A stretch of DNA of 64,000 nucleotides from Cryphonectria parasitica EP155 (Eukaryota > Ascomycota > Sordariomycetes > Diaporthales > Cryphonectriaceae). The position numbers were made by a program, and so were the translations under genes. The DNA lies in contig NW_024468917.1 of NCBI RefSeq assembly GCF_011745365.1, positions 1,488,001-1,552,000 on the forward strand, read 5' to 3'. Each line of letters starts with the position of its first letter. Position 1 is the first letter of the stretch. Shown in pieces: positions 44,804-55,300 of this stretch. The notes beneath the pieces are model-generated. The model had not been told where the DNA came from. It saw only the letters and a program-made list of their open reading frames with translations, and did not search any database.

Positions 44804-46843
44804 TTACACCTCATCCTCCAGAAATTTGTACGCGAACTTGAAGTCAGCCTTCCGACGATTCATCCTATAATGTACGTGAGTAATGGCGTCAAAGACAACG
44901 AATGTGTGCAGATCAAAAAGTAGACGGCAAGAAATTGTCAAAATATGGACTCACCAGGTTGACTCGTAGTCAAAGAAGCGGTAGGTGCCCTGCTCAAACT
45001 CCTCCGTGATGTTCTTCGGCTCCTCGTGTCTCTGGAACCAGGTCTGGTATTGCTTGTGGAAGCGCCATGCCTGGTCCTTCAGTGCCTTGGCTGACAGGTA
45101 CTGTTGGTAAGACCCTTGCTTGTAGTAAAACGCGTAGAAGAGTGTGTCGTTCTCCACCTTTGAAGGCTGGTACAGGGCAGGATTGTCGACTAAGGGCAGG
45201 CTCTCCTTGGGCCAGGTCGCTGACGTATCCCACCAAGACTCAGGCTGCTGTATTCTGATGGGCTCAGAGTCACCGACATCAGGAGCGGTCTCTCTCGAAG
45301 CTGCCACCATTCTCTCTGTAGCCAAGTTCATCGGTGCCTTGACATTGGATTTGGTGGTCTCCCACGCTTCCACCAGGTCGTCAAGGGAGGAGGGGAGGTG
45401 GTATATTGACTCGTCTTCTTGTGAGTCCGCAGGTTTCACCCCATTTGTCACCCCATTTGTATGAGTGGCCTTTGCCGCCGCCGCCGCTGCTGTTGAGAGC
45501 TCGGCAACAGCAGGAGCTTTGCCTGCAGCGCGTGACGCCTTGACTCTTGCAGCATCTGGCTTGGGGGTGGACGACGCAGGGACCTGTGCACTCGTTGCAG
45601 CTGGCGCAGCTGGCGCAGCTGGCGGTGCTGGCCTCTGTTCTCCTGCTGGGGTGGGCGCGGCCGCTGCCATTTGGATTGAAGATATGCTGGGAGAGCTGGT
45701 CGAGCTCGCCTTAGACTGGCCCGCAGGGAAAGGAGTGACCCCAACTGCTGGGTGCGCGCTCGGCGGAGGTGGCAGAGGTGCTATGCCAACATTATTCTTG
45801 TCCGCGGCTGCAGCTGCCGCAGAGGCATATTTGAGTCCTTCGCCTGGAGGCCGGGTCGGCACTAACGCTGGTTTCATCATGGTTGGCGCGCTGGTGGCCG
45901 GTCCACTTCCGCCGGTCGGCAGTGTAGGCGTGTGGAGGGTCGCAAGCGTTGGCAGCGGTGACTTGAGCTGCGACGAGCTCTTGGGTTTCCCGGCACCACT
46001 CGCAGCATCTGCTGACGCCCTCTCCTTGCCCCGCGCTGCTGCTGCACTCGAAGATCGTCCGTCCACCTCGGGGGTGTCATCCTGTACCGACTGCGTGTCC
46101 TGGCTCGAGACCTTGTCGTTGTCCAGAACCATTCCGAATTGGTCCTCCTCCTCCTCGAGGTTCAGCTCGTCGTACATCGCGTCGTCTTCCACGTAGTCCA
46201 TAGACTCGCCCTCCTGTACGTAGTATTGTATCGCATCCTTGATGTCGTTGACTTGGTCCGCATCCACGCCGCCATTCACGAGGGATCTCCGTATTAGCTC
46301 CAGCTTACCCTGGTGCCACTTGTGCTTCTCGATGGTGTCGTCAATCTCGCCCATTCGGCCCGCGTTGTCCTTGCTCTTCTTGCCCTTTTTTACTGACTGC
46401 AGGGCTTCGCGCTCGGCCTCGAGAGCCTCGATGCGCTGCTCCAGCTCATCGATCTGGGTGCCGAGGAAGTCACCAGCCTCGATCTTGGCCTTCTCCTTAG
46501 GATCTAAGGTGGCTGCAGCAGACAGCCCCTCCTTGGAAAATGCCTTGGTCTTCATCAGCTTTTCCACAGCCTTGAACTTCTCCATCCTTGACTCGATTAG
46601 TTTCCTCTGCTCCATCAGAGGACCCTTGTCCTTGATGTCATTGCTTGCTGCCCATGTCTTAATTTGATCTCGCAGTCTCTGAAGCTTCTTTATCTCCCTC
46701 TTGAGGCTGTCCTCAAGCTTCTCCTTCTGCGCCTGGCTGCTGGCCTGCTCGATCTTCTCATAGATCTCGTCAAACTCCTGAATGCCCTCAGTGACTTTCT
46801 TGAAGCACTTGTCAACTTCCTGCATCAATTTTCTGGCTGCCAT
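44804..46843 (-). CDS. NOT3: CCR4-NOT complex subunit Not3/Not5
   Basis: Two exons: 44955-46843 and 44804-44864 (90-nt intron, GTGAGT..ATAG), 649 aa. The N-terminal 230 residues are the coiled-coil Not3 domain, starting MAARKLMQEVDKCFKKVTEG and rich in Lys/Glu heptads. The middle 300 residues are Pro/Ala/Ser-rich and unordered. The C-terminal 130 residues are the NOT box, with NPALYQPSKVENDTLFYAFY, YLSAKALKDQAWRFHKQYQT and EEFEQGTYRFFDYESTW. The last exon supplies MNRRKADFKFAYKFLEDEV. The complex shortens poly(A) tails and monitors codon optimality through Not5 at the ribosomal E site. The adjacent translation factors are not known to be coregulated with it. It is divergently arranged with the DTD gene. 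Confidence 0.95.
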
Positions 46844-47887
46844 TGTGAATAGGTGCCCTCGAGGGTCTAATCACGATGGTTCGGAGGTTCAAAGGTCCGA
46901 TCGTGTGGTGGTAGATGGGGTGTTGTACGGGTCGAGGGGTGTGAACTGCGGCAGCCCAACAGCAACAGTGCTAGAGCAATCAATCAGTTGAGAGACTGGT
47001 TCAGTAGCCGTCTGCTGATGCAGCAACGACCAATGGTTTGAAGTTCAGCGTGTCCAGATGGGAGGGAATGTGGGACAGCTAACCTTGGGCCACAGACAGC
47101 ATAAGCAACACGGATGTGGGTATTTGGCAGTTCAGTCTGAACAAACACAGCAGAAGTTGTTGGGGTTTTGTTTGTGGTGGAGGGCGTGGGTATGATGGGC
47201 GTAAGATCAATCGGCAAGGCTGCAGATGCTACCACAGCAGGTGAAAGAAGCAATGCTGAAATGCGAGATGGCAGGCAAACTGATGCACGCCAGAGGGGTG
47301 TCACGGACCCACCCCATGTTAAATGGCGGGTCCTTATAGGTGCGTCATCTAGCAGCACGCTTCATCAGAATAGGTAAGGCGGCAAGGCGGTACACAACCG
47401 GGCCCAGAGGTGAGCTGCACCAGCAAGCATTCCACACCTACAGCCTCCGAATCACACCCACAGCACATTAACAGGTCCTGTAGTCTCACTGTTGGGGCGC
47501 TGTGCTGGCTTTTCTCAGTGATATCGGCATCCACTCAGCCTTCTTTTCTCCTAGTTTCAGCTTCCTGGATTCAAGAGCTACCCTTCTATGGAATTCATTC
47601 TACCTCTCATATATATCTCTCCCTCCTGAGTGGCAACCTCCTCATCCTCCTTCCTCCTCTGATATCATTCAAACTGGGTAACCGGACCCAACTGTACATG
47701 ATTTAGAACCTGGCTTGAAGACATAGACCAGTGGTGTCAGCTGTGATAATTCCCTGCAGAGCCTGTTGGTTAAGGTGATACCCTGCCTAAATTCTTGTAT
47801 TTCCAAGGTCGAGCTGCTACTGTACTGTACATCAGTTACAGCCTACAAACCAAAGATCCCAACGCCACATACACAGCTGCCACCACC
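46844..47887. other. Divergent promoter region of NOT3 and DTD
   Basis: About 1.04 kb between the divergent starts of Not3 and DTD. ORFs at 46984-47358 (-) and 47410-47706 (+) have no conserved motif. No gene seen. Confidence 0.55.
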
Positions 47888-48574
47888 ATGAAAGGTAAAA
47901 GCATCTTTCACTGGTTCTTTGTCGTACCCTCAAATTTCTCATGCAAAATCACAGTCGTCCTCCAGCGAGTGCTCTCTGCCTCTGTCACTGTTGAGAGAGA
48001 GCTCGTCTCATCAATAGGCAAAGGTGTCCTGGTGTTTGCAGCCATAGCCCCAGGAGACACAGAGAAGGATGCTGAATCCATGGCTGCTAAGGTCCTCAAG
48101 CTGAGGCTATGGGATGATGACAACGGCGGAAGGGTAAATTTATTCATCTCCCCTTGTCCCCCCCCCCCCCCAAACCCGGAGGACCTTTCACGATCCATAT
48201 GTAGCCCATCACCTCATCTCTCTCCCAGCTGGCATGCAGTTTGATCTGACATTACCAACTCATGTGATAGTGGAAAAAGAATGTGCAGGACATCAGTGGA
48301 GAGGTCCTCTGTGTGTCTCAATTCACCCTGCTGGCCTCAACCAAAAAGGGCAACAAACCTGACTTTCATGGTGCACTTGGAGGCAATGAGGCTAAAGAGC
48401 TGTACCAATACTTCTTCACCAAGGTGCAGGAGGGCTATGCAGCTGACAAGGTGAAAAATGGGGTCTTTCAGGCCATGATGGAAGTTGCTCTTGTCAATGA
48501 TGGGCCGGTTTGTCTCCCCCCCCCCCCCTTTTCTCTCTTCTCTCCCTCTTTCTCCCTCTTTCTCTTTCTGTGTG

Positions 48575-48609
<35 letters not shown>

Positions 48610-48740
48610 TTGTCTAATGCACAGGAGAGGTGTTTGACTAACACCTGTCTTGCTTCTTACAGGTCACACTGGAGCTCACCGCTGGCACCCCGCAAAAGTC
48701 TGACAAGCTAGCAGCCACGAGCAACAAACAGATCAAATGA
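47888..48740 (+). CDS. DTD1: D-aminoacyl-tRNA deacylase
   Basis: Four exons: 47888-47894 (ATG AAA G only), 47955-48133, 48271-48507 and 48663-48740, giving 166 aa, the usual length. It removes D-amino acids and wrongly charged glycine from tRNA. The product starts MKVVLQRVLSASVTVE. It carries LRLWDDDNGGRWKKNVQDIS across the exon 2/3 join, the SQFTLLA motif, and the Gly-cisPro motif VNDGPVTLEL across the exon 3/4 join. Both motifs build the active site at the dimer interface. Intron 3 uses a GTTTGT donor and CTTACAG acceptor; introns 2 and 3 contain long C runs (48158-48171, 48516-48528) and intron 3 also holds a (TCTG)n repeat. The C-terminal tail is longer in Lys/Gln than usual but short. 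Confidence 0.93.
48158..48171 (+). repeat. C homopolymer (14 nt) in DTD intron 2
   Basis: Run of 14 C on the coding strand, 24 nt after the donor. Confidence 0.9.
48516..48606 (+). repeat. Poly-C and (TCTG)n tract in DTD intron 3
   Basis: Run of 13 C at 48516-48528, a pyrimidine-only stretch, then about seven TCTG units at 48576-48606. All lie between the donor at 48508 and the acceptor at 48662. Confidence 0.9.
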
Positions 48741-49632
48741 TCTCTTTTGAATCAGCATTGGAATGATCTGCAAAGCATAATGGCTTCAAAATCATGTCCT
48801 TCCCAAGGCTCAGACCTCTCTACCTGGAACGTGACCTGGTATTAGTGGCACCTGATTAGGGCAGCCTCACAATAATGAAGGCAGCTAGCTTGTTGGGGAT
48901 GCATATCTGCCGCACCAATAGTAATTGGTTTCTATGCCCAGAGAGACCCAGCAATCATGGTAGATTATAATTTGGCATGGTCTTTTTGTTTTGTTAAATA
49001 AATTAGACTCTAGAAAGACAGAACGACCTCAGGTCTCTCCATCATGCACATTATTATTATCTCTCAGCCTAACGGAGAAGATGCTTGGCAGTCAATGAGC
49101 TTTCATATTTGCGATCAACAATGATCAAAGAAGTGAGAAGGCATTTTCCAGCTTCGCAAGTATTATATATCACACTTTGTAGTGGTATTTTGGAAAATAG
49201 CAGGCTGGGAAAATCAGGGTCCAATGGTGAGGAAGGATTGATCTTGCATGTGCGTTCCTTCCCCTCGCCTAAGGACCAGCCCCACGGTGACAGGGATCCA
49301 GGTAAGCGGAATGCCCCGCTCTGTGGGAGCTCTCCATGGAATGTTCACGAAGACGTTTTAGTTGGCTAAGTATCTTGGTCCCAACTCTGCTCAGAAAAAG
49401 CAAGCTTCCTGACATGCTACAAATAATTCTAGTAGCCAGCTGACGGACTGACGGACTCTCTTGCCCGGCTATATGATCAACTTGTCAAGCATTTACTTCT
49501 GCCACCTGCAGTACGACCTTCCCCCACTCTCTCTCCGATCACTTCTTCTCAGCTCATCAACTTGAGCTCACCTTCGAAAACCACCTTCGTTTCCACTACT
49601 TCAATTTCCTCACTGCTCTCCAAAACGCAACC
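48741..49632. other. Intergenic region between DTD and cyclophilin-40
   Basis: About 0.9 kb. The ORF at 49085-49369 has no known motif and no splice support. The right end, CT-rich at 49515-49560, is the probable cyclophilin promoter. Confidence 0.55.
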
Positions 49633-50983
49633 ATGGCCACTGAAGAGACCAAGGCTGCACCTGCATCTCGCAGTCGTGTGTTCTTTGATGTGCACATCGG
49701 TCAGCGAAAGGCTGGGCGCATCATCATGGAGCTGTACAATGATGTAGTGCCCAAGACTGTAGGCTGACCCCCCATTTGGCCCCCGAAGCTGGAAATGCTG
49801 TCTTCACCGCATACGTTCTGAATTTACTAATAGCATAACCTGCCAGGCTGAGAACTTCCGCTCTCTCTGCACAGGAGAAAAAGGCATTGGCAAAACCGGC
49901 AAGCCCCTTCACTACAAGGGCTCCGAGTTCCACCGTGTCATCAAGCAGTTCATGATCCAGGGCGGCGACTTCACTGCAGGTGATGGCACTGGTGGCGAGA
50001 GCATCTATGGCGAGAAATTCGCCGACGAGAACTTCGAGCTGAAGCATGACCGGCCATTCCTCCTGTCGATGGCAAATGCAGGACCTGGTACGTTTCACAC
50101 GTGCCACCATCTCGAGTCGGGTAGATAAGAGGAAAGAGTAAAGTGTCTCGGCTGGCTGACACGTTCAACAGGCACAAACGGCTCGCAGTTCTTCATCACT
50201 ACCGTTCCGACCCCTCACTTGGACAACAAGCATGTTGTCTTCGGTGAGGTCCTATCCGGCAAGTCTGTCGTACGGCAGATCGAGAACCTGCGCACAGCAA
50301 GCGGCGACAAGCCTGTGCAGCCCGCACGGATTGTCGAGTGCGGTGAGCTAACAGGAGAGGATGCCGTGGCCATCGCCTCGCAGTCGGGAAAGCCTGACGC
50401 GCTGGGCGACGCCTACGAGGACTTCCCCGAGGACGAGCTAGAGAACCTGAAGAGGCAGGGCCCCGAGGGTGAGAGCGTGGATGCTATCCCCGCCGCCAAG
50501 ATTGTGCAAATCGCCACCGAGTGCAAGGACTTTGGTAACAAGGCCTTCAAGGCGGGCGAGTTCGCCTCCGCCCTCGACAAGTACGAGAAAGGCCTGCGGT
50601 ACCTGAACGAGGACCCAGATCTCCCCGAAGGCGACGAGGGCAAGGAGCTCAAGGCGAAGGTGGACGCGGTGCGGTTCTCACTGAACAACAATGGCGCGCT
50701 CATGAACATCAAGCTGAGCAACTGGGACGATGCCGCTAGGATGGCTCAGTCCGCTCTGCTCGTTGCCGGTGTCAAGGATGCCGACAAGGCCAAAGCGCTA
50801 TACCGCCGGGGTTTTGCGCTGGTCCGCCTCAAGGATGAGGACGCCGCCGTGGACGCCTTGACGGAGGCAAGCAAGCTAGCGCCCGGTGATGCCGCCATCA
50901 CCAAGGAACTTAGCGATGTCAAGAAAAACATCTCGGCACGTCTTGCAAAGGAGAAGGCTGCGTACAAGAAGTTCTTCACCTGA
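49633..50983 (+). CDS. CPR6: Cyclophilin-40 (PPIase with TPR domain)
   Basis: Three exons: 49633-49758, 49847-50087 and 50172-50983, 392 aa. Residues 15-180 are the cyclophilin domain, with the active-site [30 protein letters not shown] and [12 protein letters not shown]. The position that is Trp in cyclophilin A is His here, as in cyclophilin-40s, which lowers cyclosporin affinity. The C-terminal half holds three TPRs, from about residue 222 ([24 protein letters not shown]) through [20 protein letters not shown], ending KAAYKKFFT. TPRs of this kind bind the EEVD end of Hsp90. Intron 1 has a less usual GTAGGC donor. It converges with the Bud2-like gene. Confidence 0.95.
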
Positions 50984-52373
50984 AAAAGTCATCAATCATA
51001 GACACTACTGGGGGTGTCTGACGAGGCAATCTCACCTTGGAGTCAGTGGGTGTTTTTTCTTGCTTCCTATCCTTTATGGAAGGGTGGTTTGCATGACTTT
51101 AGGGTGGACACTTGGAAGAAAAAAGAAGGGACTGATACACTAATACCAAAGCCGGTGAGCGCGCCGTCTAGCAAGAAGAATCAATAAAAATCAAAACCGC
51201 ACATTATCTAGCCAGGTCACAACGAATGCTGTCTATGTCAACTTACACTTCTCCCCAGGTTGGTCTCCAATGCTGCAATACAATCCGGAGGAGAGCCTCT
51301 TTCCTGAAATGGCATGACACTTGCCCGTGGGATTTGGCTCTTGTGCGACTGCTCCTCATACATAAAATAGATAGTAGAGAGAAGAGGGGGGGGGGGGGTT
51401 CTCAGCGTTGCAAAAGCCTGCAGAAGTCTCCCTCTTAAGACAGATAGCTAGTTACACACACGAAAACGCCACACATCAACACGACTTGCCTGTGTTTTGC
51501 CTCAGTTCACCCCCGCTCCTGAAACGCCCAGATCTGTCCCCCCCCCCCCCCATCCACGCAGAGCACTCCATACTTCGTTCCACGCGTTCGTGTGTACTTT
51601 GGTCTTCTGACAGATGCTGGCGTACATGGACATGCTAATGAGGAGCACGATCGAGCAGGCCTTCACCTAGCTCAAACGCAAGACAATCTGGCCTCGAAGT
51701 ACCGTCCCACAGTACAAGAGACATGGGACAAAGGTTTGGTGCCAACGGTTTCTTGAATTCCGTAATGGCAGAGATCTTTATTTTCTTCTTTTCTTTCTAT
51801 CCATTACAGTAAAGAAATCGAAGGTTTATCGTCATAGTTCGTCTGCAGCATTTGTACATGAAATCCTGTATATAGTACGCGAAGTAGGTATCGTCATGAG
51901 AGTAACAATGTCAGTCCGTCGCATCAGCAGTCGAAGTGGCACGGACGGTGAATCCTGAACAAGAACGCCGCCTCTCCAATGCATCATCGTATCCAAAGGA
52001 CGCAACACCGCCCGATTTTTCCATCCCCTTTCCGTCGCTCCCACCACGTGATTGAATCGTTGAAAATGTAATATAGACAAGGAGAAAGCCGACGGTATTG
52101 GTAGCGCGTGCCAGGTAGGAAAAGAAAGAGAAAAAAACAGAGAACAAAGGAAAGGAAAGGGAAGAAAAGAATGAAGGGGGGGGATGACCGCAAAACAGGT
52201 AGCACCATCGAGTTGCGTGGCAATTTCTTTGCTCAGAGCCAACTCAGTCGGTCTATCGTAAAAGTCCCAGCAAAGAGTACACGAGTGAATGGTTGCCAGT
52301 ATAATGTATGAGATCAAACTTCCCACGCGGCTTGATTAATACAGTAGACCCACCGCCATGGTCGTCACAGTGG
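50984..52373. other. Convergent intergenic region with homopolymers
   Basis: About 1.4 kb between the stops of cyclophilin-40 and the RasGAP gene. It contains a 13-G run (51386-51398), a 14-C run (51538-51551), an 8-G run (52176-52183) and A/G-rich sequence. No gene seen. Confidence 0.55.
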
Positions 52374-55300
52374 TCAATGCCGTGAAGACTCGAATTCCTT
52401 CCACCCTTCCACAAGGCCTCCAAGACCAAGGGACCTCCCTTTTTCCTTCTCCCGTCTCATCGTGCCTATAGGCGTCGTCGCTCCAGACTTGGCAGTGTCG
52501 TCAGCGCCACGGGAGCTGCTTGGGAACTGAGAGCCAGCCTGGTCCCTCGAAAAGGCGTCTGGGCTGCCAAACTTCTCACGGTCGATTTTTCGAAGAATAC
52601 CCGTAAGAAATCTTTTGGCATTCTTGCCACTACGCAACGACTTGATCATGTTTGGAGATCCATGGCCGGGGCGGTGCGAGCTGCCTTGCGATGGGTTGGG
52701 CCAATGGGGCTGCTTGTGATGCCGGCCGTGAGCGCGTCGGTCAGCTACTTTTTGCAGGCGGGAGCCGTGAGTTCGCTCTTCATCAAAGGAGCTACCGCCA
52801 GATGAGCCTGGTGGCCTATCGGACTCTGGCCAGGGGGTCATGGTGCTTCCTCGCGAAACGGTGCTGATGTGTGAGTCGGCAAAGCTGATATGGTCCAGGG
52901 CGTCAGCAAGAACGAAATCCGAGTCCGTGGGTAAGCTTAAGTTCTCGTTATCGGCTGCGCGGACGGCGTCAATGTGGCTCATGCACACGTCCGCCCGTTG
53001 CTGAAGAGCATCACAGTATTGGTGAAATCGGAGAAGGTCCCCATCGTAGCGACCATCACTCGTGGTGCCCTTGTTGTGATCCATCCACAGCCTGACGAGC
53101 GAGGCAAAGCTGCGAGCATGGTCAATAAGAAATGGCAGCGAGGGGAACCCTTCTCGGGCCATCGGTGACAGGCGGCCGAGTATGGTGATCGGGGTGGAAT
53201 ACGAGGCCGGCAGGATGACGTTCGAGCGCTCAGCAGGTATCGCACAGACTTCGTCGATGAAGTCTTTTAGGGCCTGTCGGCGAGAGGCTAGGAAGCGATT
53301 CATGGGCTCCATCCAGACCTCCTTCTTGCCAATGCTGGAGAGGTTCGCCAGAGCCTGCAAGGCTTTTGCGATGAGCGTCAAAGTCCGCTGAGCCTTGGGG
53401 CGCGGGTAGTCTCGCAGGAGGCCGAATAGCTTGGGATTGAGTATGGCTGGACAGATGAAGCGCAGAAAGAGAAACCCAGAAACGCTGGTAAAGGCCACCG
53501 TCCGAAGGAAGTCTCCGTACCGATCCTCAGCCACAGCGCGGATGTACTTCAATATGTGCCTAAGCTCAGGTGGGAACTTGGACGCCGACCTGGCGACGCA
53601 CTCCCATATCTCGTTGGTGAACTGCAGCAGTTGGTCCCAGTGCTGGTTGATATCCTCACCCTGCTGCACTTTGCCGGGGTCCACCTCGCAGTTCGGGTTG
53701 ATCTCGTTGATCTCAAAGATCTTGTGGCCAAGGACCTCCTCGATGTAATCGCTGCCTAAGCGCCTCATGTAGAACTCAAGAGCTTGGGTGAGCAACGAGT
53801 TGCCTCGGAAGAGCAGGTTGGCCTCACCAGCCAGTGTCTTGCCCATGTCCCGGAGCGCCTCTCGTTCATTAGCATTCGCGACATCCAGAGCCTCGCTCGA
53901 CCTCAGACGCCGGCTAAACCTCATCTTCTTCATCTGAGCCTGTTGTCCGATGCCGTCGATTTCGTCCTCCACAAGAGCCATCAGCCATTCGCTTGAGCTA
54001 TTTGTAACCTGAAAAATGTTCAAAAAGAGCTCGGCCAGTCGACGAAGCTGTCCAGGCAGGGCCTCGGAGATCTGGCTGGTCAACCCTGCACTGAACTTAT
54101 GAAGCATCTCGGACATCGGCTGATAATCCCTCGCCATGAAAACGATGAGTTCCTCGTGGCGGACTTTGCAGAGCAACGTCCCGATCAGCTGTTGTCTGTC
54201 ATCATGAATCTGGCGCCACTCTTCGTAGTCCCTTCCACGGTCTAGTTGTTGTAATGGGATGTCCACAACGCCGCACTTGACTTCAGTCAGGCCCCCTCCC
54301 CTCTGTAGACGCTGGGCTGTATAGAGCGGGAGGTTCATGCCATCCAGGTTCCCTTCGTATCGTTTCAAGATGACCTGCAGGATCGGCAGTTCAGCTGAGA
54401 GGTCTGCAAATTCGCAATCATCGCGCCAAAAGGGTGTACGAGTGGCTGGTTTCGTGATTGTTCGTGCTCGGATGTCCCCGTCAAGATGGACCTCCGCAAA
54501 GTAATTGCCGACAAATGCGTCCTGTTCACTCTTGCCGTACCTGTCTCGCGAGGAACTGCTCTGTGGTGAGGTTGGTCCACCGAGTTTCGCTTCTATTATA
54601 CGCAAGCTGATCGTCTTCTCGATCCTAAACATGTCAGAAGTGGGCTCCACCTCGAAGTTCGTGACCTCTATAATAGGCTCCTCCTCTGATTCATTCAGCG
54701 CATATATCTCGGGCACCGTAAAAGCCCTCAACAGGACGAACCAGACCTCAAAAAGCACACGCTGGTCTAGGGATAAAAAGACGGGCCTGAAGAGGGAGAG
54801 CTGTGTGGACGTCGAGGCGTAGGTTGGGACGATCGCTATACAATAGTCCTCATCCAGGACAGATCTGTCGAGCTGTTGTATGGCACATCGCGATAATTGT
54901 GATAGCGGGATCACACCCTGGACCTGGCCGTCGCTCTCTGTGATCAGCTTGAGCTCGCCGTTGTCGTAGAGGATGCACGAGACTTTTCTCCATCCCGTCT
55001 GCGCTGCCCTCAGGTCGCGGGTTGACGCCCTGCTCACGATCGCACGGGGCGAGTGGGCAACACCTTTGTCCCACATCGCGACCATACTGACCTTGATCAC
55101 ATTCGGGGCGGTCGATGCAGTCGATGAGCCTCGTCTGATCAGTTCTGGCCGCGACTGTGAAGTGGGCGTCGTCGTCTGGCTGTTGCTCCCGGTCCTTACC
55201 GCGCCCGGTCGTAGCTGCTGCCAGCTCAGCAACGCGGCCAGCCACAGGTCCACCTCGTCTGCCTTGGAAGGCCACAACAGCACTTCGGCACCTGTCTGTG

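Noticed and set aside
45465..46196. 243-codon plus-strand ORF
   Set aside because: Antisense shadow of the Pro/Ala-rich middle of Not3.
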